Assembly: GCA_002375495.1 (NCBI GenBank)
Contig: DFLU01000012.1
Location: 291,155 to 355,154, forward strand
Reading direction: 5' to 3'
Source: Flavobacteriaceae bacterium UBA3611
Lineage (GTDB): Bacteria > Bacteroidota > Bacteroidia > Flavobacteriales > Flavobacteriaceae
Length of the DNA stretch: 64,000 nt
This document shows, in pieces, positions 52,188 through 60,404 of the stretch. The position numbers and the translations under genes were made by a program. Position 1 is the first letter of the stretch. Every line of letters starts with the position of its first letter. The notes below the pieces were generated by a model, which saw only the letters and a list, made by a program, of their open reading frames with translations, was not told where the DNA came from and did not search any database.

Positions 52188-52660
52188 TATAAAGGTGCTA
52201 TCAGGGTATGTTTTATTTGTTTGTGATATAACTTAGGAAGATCTGTGCCTTCCAGTTTATAATATGGAAAAACGAGATTGAACCGAGTGTTTGTGGTGAT
52301 CACCGAATAATCGATACCCACTCTAATAATTCCTTGTTGGTAATCTGAGTGGTCTATCGCAATATCATTTAGCTCAACCCGTGGTTCATATTGAATGATT
52401 GCAGTTCTGATGAGTTCTTTCAAAAAATGCATTTTTGAATTCGAGATGGCTTCAAACAAAAACTGAAGCACCTTGCAACCATATTCGGGCAGCATGGCAC
52501 GTTCACCCACATTGGTATTCATGAGAATCTCTAGCGATTCTTTGATGTCTTTTTCGTTCTCGACCATTTCAACACCTATATTGGGCGCATCTGAAAAGGT
52601 GGGCGGGAATGCCCAACCTCTCCCTAGAAAAGAACGATTTTTTAATTCTTCGTATTCCAT
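52187..52660 (-). CDS. GPW/gp25 family baseplate protein (Afp9-like)
   Basis: 157 residues. The lysozyme-like gp25 core is visible: GWAFPPTFSDAPNIGVEMVE, DIKESLEILMNTNVGERAML and PEYGCKVLQFLFEAISNSKM, then AIDHSDYQQGIIRVGIDYSV. gp25 nucleates sheath polymerisation on the baseplate. Its start ATG shares a base with the stop of the VgrG-like gene. Confidence 0.94.
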   Translation of the reverse strand: MEYEELKNRSFLGRGWAFPPTFSDAPNIGVEMVENEKDIKESLEILMNTNVGERAMLPEYGCKVLQFLFEAISNSKMHFLKELIRTAIIQYEPRVELNDIAIDHSDYQQGIIRVGIDYSVITTNTRFNLVFPYYKLEGTDLPKLYHKQIKHTLIAPL

Positions 52661-54444
52661 TAGTTAATCATTACCATAAGGCCTTTGGCCGTTAAATTTC
52701 CATCGCTTGAAATAGCGCACTCTGCACTACCTTTCAAGCTTGCAGACATGTCTGCGCTAATATCGACCGTGCCACCAGAAGCACTTATAGATTGGTCGCC
52801 ATTAATGCTTATCGTGGCGCCTTGTATGCTCACTTCTTCGGTTGCTTTAATGTTGATGCTCGACGGACTTTCCATAGAAATTCCGCTGCTGTTCATTTCA
52901 ATTTTATTGTTGTTTTGGTCTGTAATGGTGATCGCTTCATCTTCGTCGCTAAATACCATGGTATTTCCACCGGGGGTAAGCACCGTAATACTCTTTTTCT
53001 CTTCATCAAATTTCAATTGAAGCTTGCTTTTGGTCACCAAGGTTTTTATAGTGTTGTTTTCGTCGGGCGTTTCTGGTGATGCCAGTTTACTGCTATACAC
53101 ACTTCCTAGAATAATAGGAAATCTCGGATCTTCATTCATGAATCCCAACACCACTTCGTCTCCAACTTCTGGCATAAAATAGGCCCCGAATGAGTTGCTG
53201 GCATAAAATGTAGCCAGTCGTGCCCAAACCGCTTCGTTTTCTGCACCCAGCATTGGTATTTCAACCTGTACTCTGAATTGGTTATCAGGATCTTCATACA
53301 TTTTTTTAACTACGCCCGTTTGCAACCCGCGCACTCCCGGTATCAAACCTGAAGCGATAGGAGCTGCCACAGGGTGTGTTTCTACAAACCATTCTGCGGC
53401 TAAACCGAGGGTCACTTCTGTGAGCCAATTGCCTTCTTCAACCGTATGGGTAACGCCAGAAATAAATGCGTTTCCGTTAAACCGATCACTTAAACCCGCA
53501 AGTTCGATGAGGCTGTTAGCTTCAGCTTTGGCAGATCCTTGAAATGTTACCGTTCCTTTAAATCGTGAAAGTCTTGATTTTAAAACGGTTGCATTAGCCC
53601 ACATGGTCATGTCTTCATTTGTGAGTCCTGTAGTGGTTTGTAATTGTTGGGTACCTGCATCTAGTACTTCTGAAAGCGTCGCACCGGTTAGATTGCCTTG
53701 TTTGTTCACAGAAGGCTCGCTTGAGGTACCGTCAATTATTGCCTGGGTACTCATGTCCCAAGCGCTTCCTTTTGCATCTTTATACTGAAAGGTTGCATCG
53801 AGTTCACCATCAAAATCCAGAATATCCTGTCCAAAAGTTACCTTGAGTTCTGGAGCACTAGACATTTCTGGTTTTGCCACAATGAGTTTTCCACTATCGG
53901 TACGTACCACCATACCGTTTATTTCGGCTCGGGTTACCAGAAAATCCCAGTCGGTGGTGTAGTATTGCACTACTTCTTTATGTTGCGCACTGGTTGAAGT
54001 AACCGAAGCACTGAGTCCAGCATTGCTAATGAGCGTTTCCAGAATGCTACTATCGGTTGTCTCTGTGTAGATGTTGCTGTTTCGAGCCACCGTCATTTTT
54101 AGCGCTTTATCTTTACAAATAATATGCAATCGTGACCCATCCCCGTGACTGATCTTTAGGTGTTGTTTTATGACAAGACCCTTAAAGACGCTATCATCTT
54201 TACTGTGATAGCCTAGTTTAATTTCTATCTCATTTCCGGGCTTGAAGGTTTCAGATTCGGCAATATCAAAATTTTGGGTAGGTGCATTGCCGTCTCGCAA
54301 TACGATTTCGGCGGCAGCAATTCTATTCAGTTGTTGTACGGTTTTAATGCTTATCACTTCGTAGGTGCCCGGAATTTCTTTCCCATTCGATAAAATGGTA
54401 AAGGAAGGGAGGTTAGACTCTTCAATAAGTGGTGAACTTGCCAT
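52660..54444 (-). CDS. VgrG-like spike protein (Afp8-like)
   Basis: 594 residues. The gp27-like N-terminal region (about 1-360) is followed by a gp5-type OB domain with VKKMYEDPDNQFRVQVEIPM and FMPEVGDEVVLGFMNEDPRF (about 380-450). A C-terminal beta-helix of short polar repeats follows (ITITDQNNNKIEMNSSGISM, then SINIKATEEVSIQGATISIN). It forms the trimeric hub and needle under the PAAR tip. There is no extra effector domain at the C-terminus. Confidence 0.94.
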   Translation of the reverse strand: MASSPLIEESNLPSFTILSNGKEIPGTYEVISIKTVQQLNRIAAAEIVLRDGNAPTQNFDIAESETFKPGNEIEIKLGYHSKDDSVFKGLVIKQHLKISHGDGSRLHIICKDKALKMTVARNSNIYTETTDSSILETLISNAGLSASVTSTSAQHKEVVQYYTTDWDFLVTRAEINGMVVRTDSGKLIVAKPEMSSAPELKVTFGQDILDFDGELDATFQYKDAKGSAWDMSTQAIIDGTSSEPSVNKQGNLTGATLSEVLDAGTQQLQTTTGLTNEDMTMWANATVLKSRLSRFKGTVTFQGSAKAEANSLIELAGLSDRFNGNAFISGVTHTVEEGNWLTEVTLGLAAEWFVETHPVAAPIASGLIPGVRGLQTGVVKKMYEDPDNQFRVQVEIPMLGAENEAVWARLATFYASNSFGAYFMPEVGDEVVLGFMNEDPRFPIILGSVYSSKLASPETPDENNTIKTLVTKSKLQLKFDEEKKSITVLTPGGNTMVFSDEDEAITITDQNNNKIEMNSSGISMESPSSINIKATEEVSIQGATISINGDQSISASGGTVDISADMSASLKGSAECAISSDGNLTAKGLMVMIN

Positions 54445-54448
54445 ATTA

Positions 54449-55105
54449 TTATTTTAAAGGGGGCATATATAATTTAGTGCCCGGGGTTAGGTTTCTGAAA
54501 TTAGCGATGTTGTTGTGTTTGGCTACTTCCATATAATAAAATTGGTCGCCATAAATTTCATGGCACAGTAGCGGTAGGGTATCTCCTGCTTTTACTACAA
54601 CATAGTGGGTTAGGTCTGGAGAGCGCTTGTTTGCTATTTTATTGATCATCGTCTCGTCTATCGCTTCCTGAAATGACACAGATGCTTTGGCCCTTAATGG
54701 GGTGCCATCTTTTTTAAACAAAGTGTAATTCACACTCAGCGAAGTCAGCTTGCATTTAAAAACCAGTGAGCCCCAAGAAACGATCAAGTAGTTGGGTTCA
54801 TGTATCTGGCCATTAAAGTTGAAACATACTTTCTTAAACTGTTTGAGTTGTGTTTCAACTAGAACGGTATTGTTGGGGATTGCTCCTGTTGCGTCAAAAT
54901 GAATGTCGAAAGAGATAGTTTCAGGCGGCATTGACGAAAACTTAAGCGGTGTATTGGCTGCCCCGGTTGGTATGGTACTACAATAGTTCACTTGATGTTT
55001 GTGCGAGTAGGACGCAGGATTAATCTTTACGCCCACTTTCCCGATACTTTTTCCAGTATACTTGTTGGTTTTGTATGCTACGATGCTCAATTTATCAGTT
55101 GCCAT
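54449..55105 (-). CDS. CIS tube-baseplate adaptor with LysM domain (Afp7-like)
   Basis: 218 residues. The N-terminal part (KLSIVAYKTNKYTGKSIGKV, then VKINPASYSHKHQVNYCS) matches the CIS tube family. The C-terminal about 50 residues are a LysM domain (HYVVVKAGDTLPLLCHEIYG, then NNIANFRNLTPGTKLYMPP). In Afp/PVC this protein connects inner tube and spike hub; the LysM module acts structurally there rather than in cell-wall binding. Confidence 0.92.
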   Translation of the reverse strand: MATDKLSIVAYKTNKYTGKSIGKVGVKINPASYSHKHQVNYCSTIPTGAANTPLKFSSMPPETISFDIHFDATGAIPNNTVLVETQLKQFKKVCFNFNGQIHEPNYLIVSWGSLVFKCKLTSLSVNYTLFKKDGTPLRAKASVSFQEAIDETMINKIANKRSPDLTHYVVVKAGDTLPLLCHEIYGDQFYYMEVAKHNNIANFRNLTPGTKLYMPPLK

Positions 55106-55106
55106 A

Positions 55107-55265
55107 CTATCGGTGTCTTAAGTTGTTGCACTGTTTTGCAATTTCTTTTTTACATTCTTTGAGTAGGGTCTGCTTGAGACCGGCTATATCGATGCTTTCT
55201 GAAACCGTCGCTGTTTCTTCTTCGATACGCACTTTTATAAGTAGTTCTCTAATTTCTATAGGCAT
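55107..55265 (-). CDS. DUF5908 small protein (Afp6-like), 52 residues
   Basis: The frame reads MPIEIRELLIKVRIEEETAT, then VSESIDIAGLKQTLLKECKK and ends QCNNLRHR. The start MPIEIREL(V/L)IK is the hallmark of DUF5908, found between tube and LysM genes in eCIS clusters, exactly as here. It fits the gap with 6 nt before and 1 nt after it. Confidence 0.9.
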   Translation of the reverse strand: MPIEIRELLIKVRIEEETATVSESIDIAGLKQTLLKECKKEIAKQCNNLRHR

Positions 55266-55271
55266 GGTTCA

Positions 55272-55781
55272 TCAATTAAAAAGATCGAAACCGAAGTCGC
55301 CATCGTCATCGTCTGATGTACTTGCTGGACTGGTCATTTCGGTGAAATTGCTGTAGGCAAATTCAAGGGTTTCAATCATTACTTCGTTATTCATCGAATG
55401 TAAGTCTGCTGCAGCCCATTTTACGGGCCAAGCATTCATAAAACTCCATGAGTTTAAGGGGTCTCCGTTTTCATTCAGTAAATGAACCGTGATGTTTTTG
55501 GTTTCAATTACTTCTGCAAGGCCTCCTTCTAGTGTGCTTTTGCACCAAGCGATCACTTCAGAATCTTTGGGTACCAATCCGCGTTTTAATACAAGATTTG
55601 AGAATTTTACAGAGGTCGGAACGCGATGTTTAAACGCGTTGTTCCCACCTTCTGTAATTTCCTCTATACCCATTTCCATACTAATACCAGACACCTCCTT
55701 AAAAGAAGCATCTACAGTTCCAGAAATTCCGCTGAAACTGAGTTGGAAATAAAAGGCTACTGGGGGATATTCATGTGCCAT
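55272..55781 (-). CDS. Inner tube protein 2 (phage tail tube family, Afp1/5-like)
   Basis: 169 residues. Hcp/gp19-like beta barrel: PPVAFYFQLSFSGISGTVDA, SFKEVSGISMEMGIEEITEG and VKFSNLVLKRGLVPKDSEVI, ending LEFAYSNFTEMTSPASTSDD with an acidic tail. The tail DDDDGDFGFD is an unusual addition. Probably the baseplate-proximal tube ring, as for Afp5. It overlaps the preceding tube gene by 1 nt. Confidence 0.92.
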   Translation of the reverse strand: MAHEYPPVAFYFQLSFSGISGTVDASFKEVSGISMEMGIEEITEGGNNAFKHRVPTSVKFSNLVLKRGLVPKDSEVIAWCKSTLEGGLAEVIETKNITVHLLNENGDPLNSWSFMNAWPVKWAAADLHSMNNEVMIETLEFAYSNFTEMTSPASTSDDDDGDFGFDLFN

Positions 55782-56239
55782 TATCCGCCGTTTGCAATAG
55801 TGAGACCTTCGTGTGCCAATTCTAGGGTTTCTACCGCCACTTCATTGGCATCAGACTTCATGTCTGTACCCGTGATTTTGGTAGGCCATGCATTGGCGAT
55901 GGTCCAGGTCATTGTAGGGCTCCCTTTTTCGTCCAATAATTGAATCACTACGGTTTCCCGTTTTATAGTGTTCATTTTAATGGCGTCGTACCACTTCCAG
56001 AAATTATTATCGTTTACAAAAATTCCTTTTTTCAGTGTAACGTTGCCAGACTTTACGATTCCCGGCATTTTTATTGTCGAAAATTGCTTGCTGTCACTAT
56101 GCCTGTATTCAATAGGCTGTGTTTCGGTGTCTAATCCAGAAACTTCCTGGAATGCAACCGTATTATCCTGTGAGCCTAGACTTACCTTAAAATAAAACTT
56201 TGGTAAGGGCCATACATTATCTTGAGCTTCTCCTGCCAT
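55781..56239 (-). CDS. Inner tube protein 1 (phage tail tube family, Afp1/5-like)
   Basis: 152 residues, homologous to the next gene: WPLPKFYFKVSLGSQDNTVA, FQEVSGLDTETQPIEYRHSD, then MPGIVKSGNVTLKKGIFVND and MTWTIANAWPTKITGTDMKS. Directly after the sheath gene, so probably the main subunit stacked inside the sheath. Confidence 0.94.
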   Translation of the reverse strand: MAGEAQDNVWPLPKFYFKVSLGSQDNTVAFQEVSGLDTETQPIEYRHSDSKQFSTIKMPGIVKSGNVTLKKGIFVNDNNFWKWYDAIKMNTIKRETVVIQLLDEKGSPTMTWTIANAWPTKITGTDMKSDANEVAVETLELAHEGLTIANGG

Positions 56240-56273
56240 GATATTTTGTTTTTAATTAGAATTAATAATTGAT

Positions 56274-58415
56274 TTATGCTTTCTGCATTTGCTGCTGAAA
56301 GGTGATTTCGATGAATTCAGCTGGGTGCGAAACGGCAACTTTCACCATTACTCGCATAATTCCGTTTTGAATGTCGTCATTGGTCATGGTACTTCCCAGT
56401 CCAACCGTTACCGAAAACGCATCTGCTGGTTTCGGGCCAACAAGTCCGCCCTGGTTCCAAACCCCTGTTAAGAAATTACTGATCATACTTTGCACATTTA
56501 CCCAAGTACTCGCATCGTTTGGTGCAAACACGTAAGCTTTGGCCGCATCTTTTACAGATTGCTCGATAAAAATGAGGGTTCTACGCACATTGATGTAGCG
56601 CCAATCGTTTGAGTTTCCGTCTAAGGTTCTCGCACCCCAAACCAAATTTCCTCTACCAGTAAAGGCCCTGATGGCACATACAGATTTTCCACTTAACGGA
56701 ACATTCAGATCTTGTTGCATCTCGTGGTCAATTTTTACAGCGGGAGCAATCATACTTTGCACGCCCACATTTGCTGGGGCTTTCCAAACACCGTCAGAAT
56801 TATCTGTGGCGGTATAAATTCCAGCCATCGCAGCACTTGGCGGCATAAGGTTTAGTTTTTCCTCAATCTTTTCAAGAATAAAAGGGTACATAGCACTTAT
56901 ATTCTTCAAGATTGAATCTGCCGTTTCCATGGTCATGTTGGTAGCGCCGCCGTCTGGAGTTTCTGTAAAAAATGAAAGCACCTGAACAATCTCTGGTATG
57001 AGGTCGCCATCATCAGTTGTATACGTATCTACCCCACTAAATTCTGCACTGAGAATGTCATGTACAGTACTGTAAGAGGCGCTATCGATGTTTTTGTACG
57101 TGATGTCTGACGGACCGTATACCGAAGTATGCAACCAAGGATAGTATGCAGCTGCATAACTGTTAAACTTCGCATTTAGCGGAGTCACTGCGTTACGAAA
57201 GGCTTTTACACTTGCGGTAGGTTCTGTGATAGGTTCATCATACCCGCCCGGAATATCGAGAATGGCCACGCGGTTCATCATATCCCCACAGTGGTTAATC
57301 ATCGCTGCTTGTAAGGAGTAAGTTTGTGCGTATTTGTCAGCTAAAGGCTCTGTCGAGTTAGCGTCGGCAAGCTCTACTGCATCTGGAATCACCAACATGG
57401 TAGGTTCCATTTCCTTTTTTAAACTCGTGATAGCCGCAGTGAAGTCATCTGCTTTAAACTCCGAATCGTAATCTCCAATACTCACGATATAGCAATCTCC
57501 ACCACCATTGGCGTAGAAGAATTTCATGGCACTATGGAGTCTGTGTATTTTTGAAGTCGGACTCACATAATAATCTACTCCATTGTTTGAAAAGGTAGGG
57601 GTTTCTTCGGAGAGACTCACACCAGCTGTTGTACCCCAATCAGCACTCCCCTTGGGGCCATAGAGCATGTTATTATCCTCATCTACAAAGAAATCACCTT
57701 CTGCTCCGTCTGTGTCAGCTGGTACAGTGGCCCCAGAGGCAAGTGTGCCAACAACAACGGCATTGGTAGTGGTAGGCCAGCCTCCTTCTTTTGGACCATA
57801 CACGTCTGTTCCATCATAGTAGTAACTTCCGGGATCGCCAATTTCGATACCTGGAGCTCCCGTTGTATCTGATGTTTTCAGCTCAACGTTGGTTCCCTTT
57901 TTAGGCCATTTCTTAGTTGCGTCAGCACGTTCGTAAAGTTTACCATCAGTGAGATCTAAGTAACTTGTTTTTCCAGAACCAGCATTTTCATCGGGGGCAC
58001 CTTCACCAGAGGCAGTATTAGTATTCTTAGTCCATGAATACGCTACTTTAGCCTCGTACATTACATTTTTGGTCATGTCGTAATACCGATCACCAGTGTC
58101 TCCCACATAAGATGCCGGTTTTGAAGTACCGATGTAAAACTCTGTGGTACCATCTGGCAGTTTTCTAGGTTTTTCCATTTCAACCTTAAAAGAGATAGAC
58201 GGGCGAAGTTCCGGATTGGCGGGTTCAAAAATAGACTTGAACTTCGCTAATGAATCTACCTTAATTGGTTTATTTAATAGGTCGGTCCCATTAAATTTCG
58301 TCTGTTCTGTGTACCCTATAAAGGCCGGGACCGCCGTGGGCACCGGTACTACAGAGTTCCCAAAGGCATCTAATTCTTTGATGTAGACCCCAGGGGTTTT
58401 CATTGGTTTTGACAT
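56274..58415 (-). CDS. Contractile sheath protein with a large repeat insertion
   Basis: 713 residues, the only sheath gene in the cluster. The N-terminus MKTPGVYIKELDAFGNSVVP and the C-terminal part (about 290-713; APNDASTWVNVQSMISNFLT, then EFIEITFQQQMQKA) are typical of Afp/phage sheath proteins. Between about residues 98 and 270 lies an insertion made of four imperfect repeats of the form GDxYYDxxxxxxYGPKxxxxW (about 105-130, 145-172, 194-215, 238-262) joined by Gly/Thr/Ser-rich linkers. Such 'YxD...LYGPK' motifs are known from fibre and collagen-like surface proteins. The insertion should decorate the outer face of the sheath. Inferred; the rest of the sheath is intact. Confidence 0.93.
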   Translation of the reverse strand: MSKPMKTPGVYIKELDAFGNSVVPVPTAVPAFIGYTEQTKFNGTDLLNKPIKVDSLAKFKSIFEPANPELRPSISFKVEMEKPRKLPDGTTEFYIGTSKPASYVGDTGDRYYDMTKNVMYEAKVAYSWTKNTNTASGEGAPDENAGSGKTSYLDLTDGKLYERADATKKWPKKGTNVELKTSDTTGAPGIEIGDPGSYYYDGTDVYGPKEGGWPTTTNAVVVGTLASGATVPADTDGAEGDFFVDEDNNMLYGPKGSADWGTTAGVSLSEETPTFSNNGVDYYVSPTSKIHRLHSAMKFFYANGGGDCYIVSIGDYDSEFKADDFTAAITSLKKEMEPTMLVIPDAVELADANSTEPLADKYAQTYSLQAAMINHCGDMMNRVAILDIPGGYDEPITEPTASVKAFRNAVTPLNAKFNSYAAAYYPWLHTSVYGPSDITYKNIDSASYSTVHDILSAEFSGVDTYTTDDGDLIPEIVQVLSFFTETPDGGATNMTMETADSILKNISAMYPFILEKIEEKLNLMPPSAAMAGIYTATDNSDGVWKAPANVGVQSMIAPAVKIDHEMQQDLNVPLSGKSVCAIRAFTGRGNLVWGARTLDGNSNDWRYINVRRTLIFIEQSVKDAAKAYVFAPNDASTWVNVQSMISNFLTGVWNQGGLVGPKPADAFSVTVGLGSTMTNDDIQNGIMRVMVKVAVSHPAEFIEITFQQQMQKA

Positions 58416-58430
58416 AGTAGTTGATTTAAA

Positions 58431-59504
58431 TTAAACATAAATTATCATTGTTACGCTGTAAGCTTTTTCACCTGCTGGCGTTATATACTCTTCTAAAGTT
58501 TCGGGGCCGGGGTTCGGTAATTTGAGCGTTTCGGTTCGAATCGTGGTATTCGAAACAGGGTCGGGATACGAATAGGTAAGTACAGGGCGACTGTCGATAT
58601 ATTGAGCAAGCGCTTCTGGTTTTGGAGCTATAAAAACAGTGGCTTTTTGGTCGCCCATAAATTGTTCCTCTCCCAAATTTGTATAGGAGGCAGGTTGTGT
58701 GCCTTCCGGCTGTCCAAATGCGATGGCCTCATGAATGTCGCCAATCGTTATTTTTATTGCATTTTGGGGACTAACTATTATTTTATATTTCCTATAGACT
58801 TTGCGAACTTCAAATGCTGCCGAAAGTTTAATTTCTTGGTCATTTGGATGTTGCAATAGTGCAGGGTCGATGGCTAAAATGCCTACGCAGTTGTTGGCAA
58901 TTTCTGTATTGAAATGGTAGAAAGAATCTCCAATTTCGGCATCATTATGCCACGCCCGATAGTGGCCCGTCTGCAGACTTCTAATATGTACAGGCGGGAC
59001 ATCATTTTCTGTTTCGGGTTGTGGATTGCCATATATTGTTTTCTGAATGGTTTCTGAACCGGCTTCATCTGTAATTTCTAATACATCATTTTGTTGAAGG
59101 GTTTCTAAAACGAGATCTTCTTGTCTTACTGTTACCACATTTGCTGCCGAAACTTCATCATTTTGGTGAAGGTAGTTCCAGTCAGACGTATTTGTAAGGA
59201 GTATCATTTCCGAAGCAGAAATTTGTGGTAGTGCTGTATAATTGTAAAAGTGTGGATCTTCTACGAGTAATTGAAAGTAGAGAGGTTCTAGGCTATTCAA
59301 ATTGGAAAATAGATCTTCCGTTCCATTTTCAGACCCGGCGTACATGCTGAAAACCCCTTCTGCACGTTTAAGTAATAATTGATGGTTTTTCATTACCTGG
59401 GCTGTTTCAGCAAAAGGGTGAAGCACAACATAAGGGCACAATCCATTCGTAAAGAAAGAATGGAGCATTTGTGTCGAAAACCATTTTTGATAGGAAATGT
59501 TCAT
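58431..59504 (-). CDS. eCIS-associated protein of unknown function, 357 residues
   Basis: No family recognised. It is acidic, lacks a signal peptide and membrane segments, and is mixed alpha/beta. It begins MNISYQKWFSTQMLHSFFTN and has several FY/YH-rich stretches (VEDPHFYNYTALPQISASEM; TGHYRAWHNDAEIGDSFYHF), ending EEYITPAGEKAYSVTMIIYV. It lies between the cap gene (2 nt gap) and the sheath gene (15 nt gap). A structural part tied to cap and sheath, or a cargo protein, are both possible. Confidence 0.7.
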   Translation of the reverse strand: MNISYQKWFSTQMLHSFFTNGLCPYVVLHPFAETAQVMKNHQLLLKRAEGVFSMYAGSENGTEDLFSNLNSLEPLYFQLLVEDPHFYNYTALPQISASEMILLTNTSDWNYLHQNDEVSAANVVTVRQEDLVLETLQQNDVLEITDEAGSETIQKTIYGNPQPETENDVPPVHIRSLQTGHYRAWHNDAEIGDSFYHFNTEIANNCVGILAIDPALLQHPNDQEIKLSAAFEVRKVYRKYKIIVSPQNAIKITIGDIHEAIAFGQPEGTQPASYTNLGEEQFMGDQKATVFIAPKPEALAQYIDSRPVLTYSYPDPVSNTTIRTETLKLPNPGPETLEEYITPAGEKAYSVTMIIYV

Positions 59505-59506
59505 AA

Positions 59507-60079
59507 TTATGATGGTTTAGCGGTGTTACCGAGACCCGTGACTCCAGGAATCTCTTTTTTAATTTTCGTTTCTTCGAGGGTCACCATGCGCATTTTATAA
59601 ATAATGGAAGGGACATATTTTGCGCCTATACCACTCCAGATATGACTGAGCTCAGTGATGGGTATATTGAAAATTTCTAGGGTTAATTTTTTGATCGGAT
59701 CGGGCATCTGCGAAAATTCATTTTTGTTGAAATACGGATTTGCCTGAAATTTTGTAATGACTACCGAAAGCCTTTTATAGGCTTCCAAATAGTTAGAATG
59801 GTTTGAAGTGATTAACAGATAAAGGTTGAGGTGAATGGGCGGATTTATTTTTCCGTAGGAATGTTCGCCGTCACTTTTATACTGTTGGGTCGATTTTACA
59901 AAGGTTTCGTGCTCCATGTTCACGATGGAAATGACAACCTTGTTTTGTGTACTTTCTACCACTGAACCATCAGGGTTTACAAGACTACTGGCTACTACCG
60001 AATCTTCGCTCAGTGCCAATGTCATTTTTAGCTCCTTGTTTAAGTAATCTTGTAAAAATTCTAGTGCTTTGTGAATCAT
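59507..60079 (-). CDS. DUF4255 tail-terminator/cap protein (Afp16-like)
   Basis: 190 residues: ALEFLQDYLNKELKMTLALS, VVISIVNMEHETFVKSTQQY and NPPIHLNLYLLITSNHSNYL, then FSQMPDPIKKLTLEIFNIPI and TELSHIWSGIGAKYVPSIIY. This is the DUF4255 pattern found in Afp16/PVC16, which ends tube and sheath assembly. Located 4 nt downstream of the small membrane protein gene. Confidence 0.92.
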   Translation of the reverse strand: MIHKALEFLQDYLNKELKMTLALSEDSVVASSLVNPDGSVVESTQNKVVISIVNMEHETFVKSTQQYKSDGEHSYGKINPPIHLNLYLLITSNHSNYLEAYKRLSVVITKFQANPYFNKNEFSQMPDPIKKLTLEIFNIPITELSHIWSGIGAKYVPSIIYKMRMVTLEETKIKKEIPGVTGLGNTAKPS

Positions 60080-60083
60080 AAGA

Positions 60084-60404
60084 TCAGGGTTTAGATTTTT
60101 TTAATGCTAGCGCTATTGAACCCGCTACAGCGCGGGCAAAATAGATTCCGGCGATGGCAATGAGGTAGGTTGCTAATAAAACAGGCCTGTCGTTCATATA
60201 AATTTTGAGATCTCCATAAACTTCATACATATAATTTTGGAGTACATAATCGATGAGATACGCCAATGGAAATGCCAAAACGACGGCTAATAGAACCCAT
60301 AAAAATTCTTTGGCCATAAATTTTTGGACTGCCTTCAAAAACTTTGTAAGCTTTCCTTCTTCTTTGGCAAGTGCTGCCTTTTCTTTTGCTAAGATTCCAC
60401 TCAT
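60084..60404 (-). CDS. Small two-helix membrane protein at the head of the injection-system operon
   Basis: 106 residues. A charged N-terminal helix (EKAALAKEEGKLTKFLKAVQ) is followed by FLWVLLAVVLAFPLAYLIDY and, after a short loop, PVLLATYLIAIAGIYFARAV with a basic end. No signal peptide. It overlaps the GH18 gene by 4 nt (ATGA), so the two are translationally coupled and probably act together in the inner membrane. No named family recognised. Confidence 0.75.
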   Translation of the reverse strand: MSGILAKEKAALAKEEGKLTKFLKAVQKFMAKEFLWVLLAVVLAFPLAYLIDYVLQNYMYEVYGDLKIYMNDRPVLLATYLIAIAGIYFARAVAGSIALALKKSKP

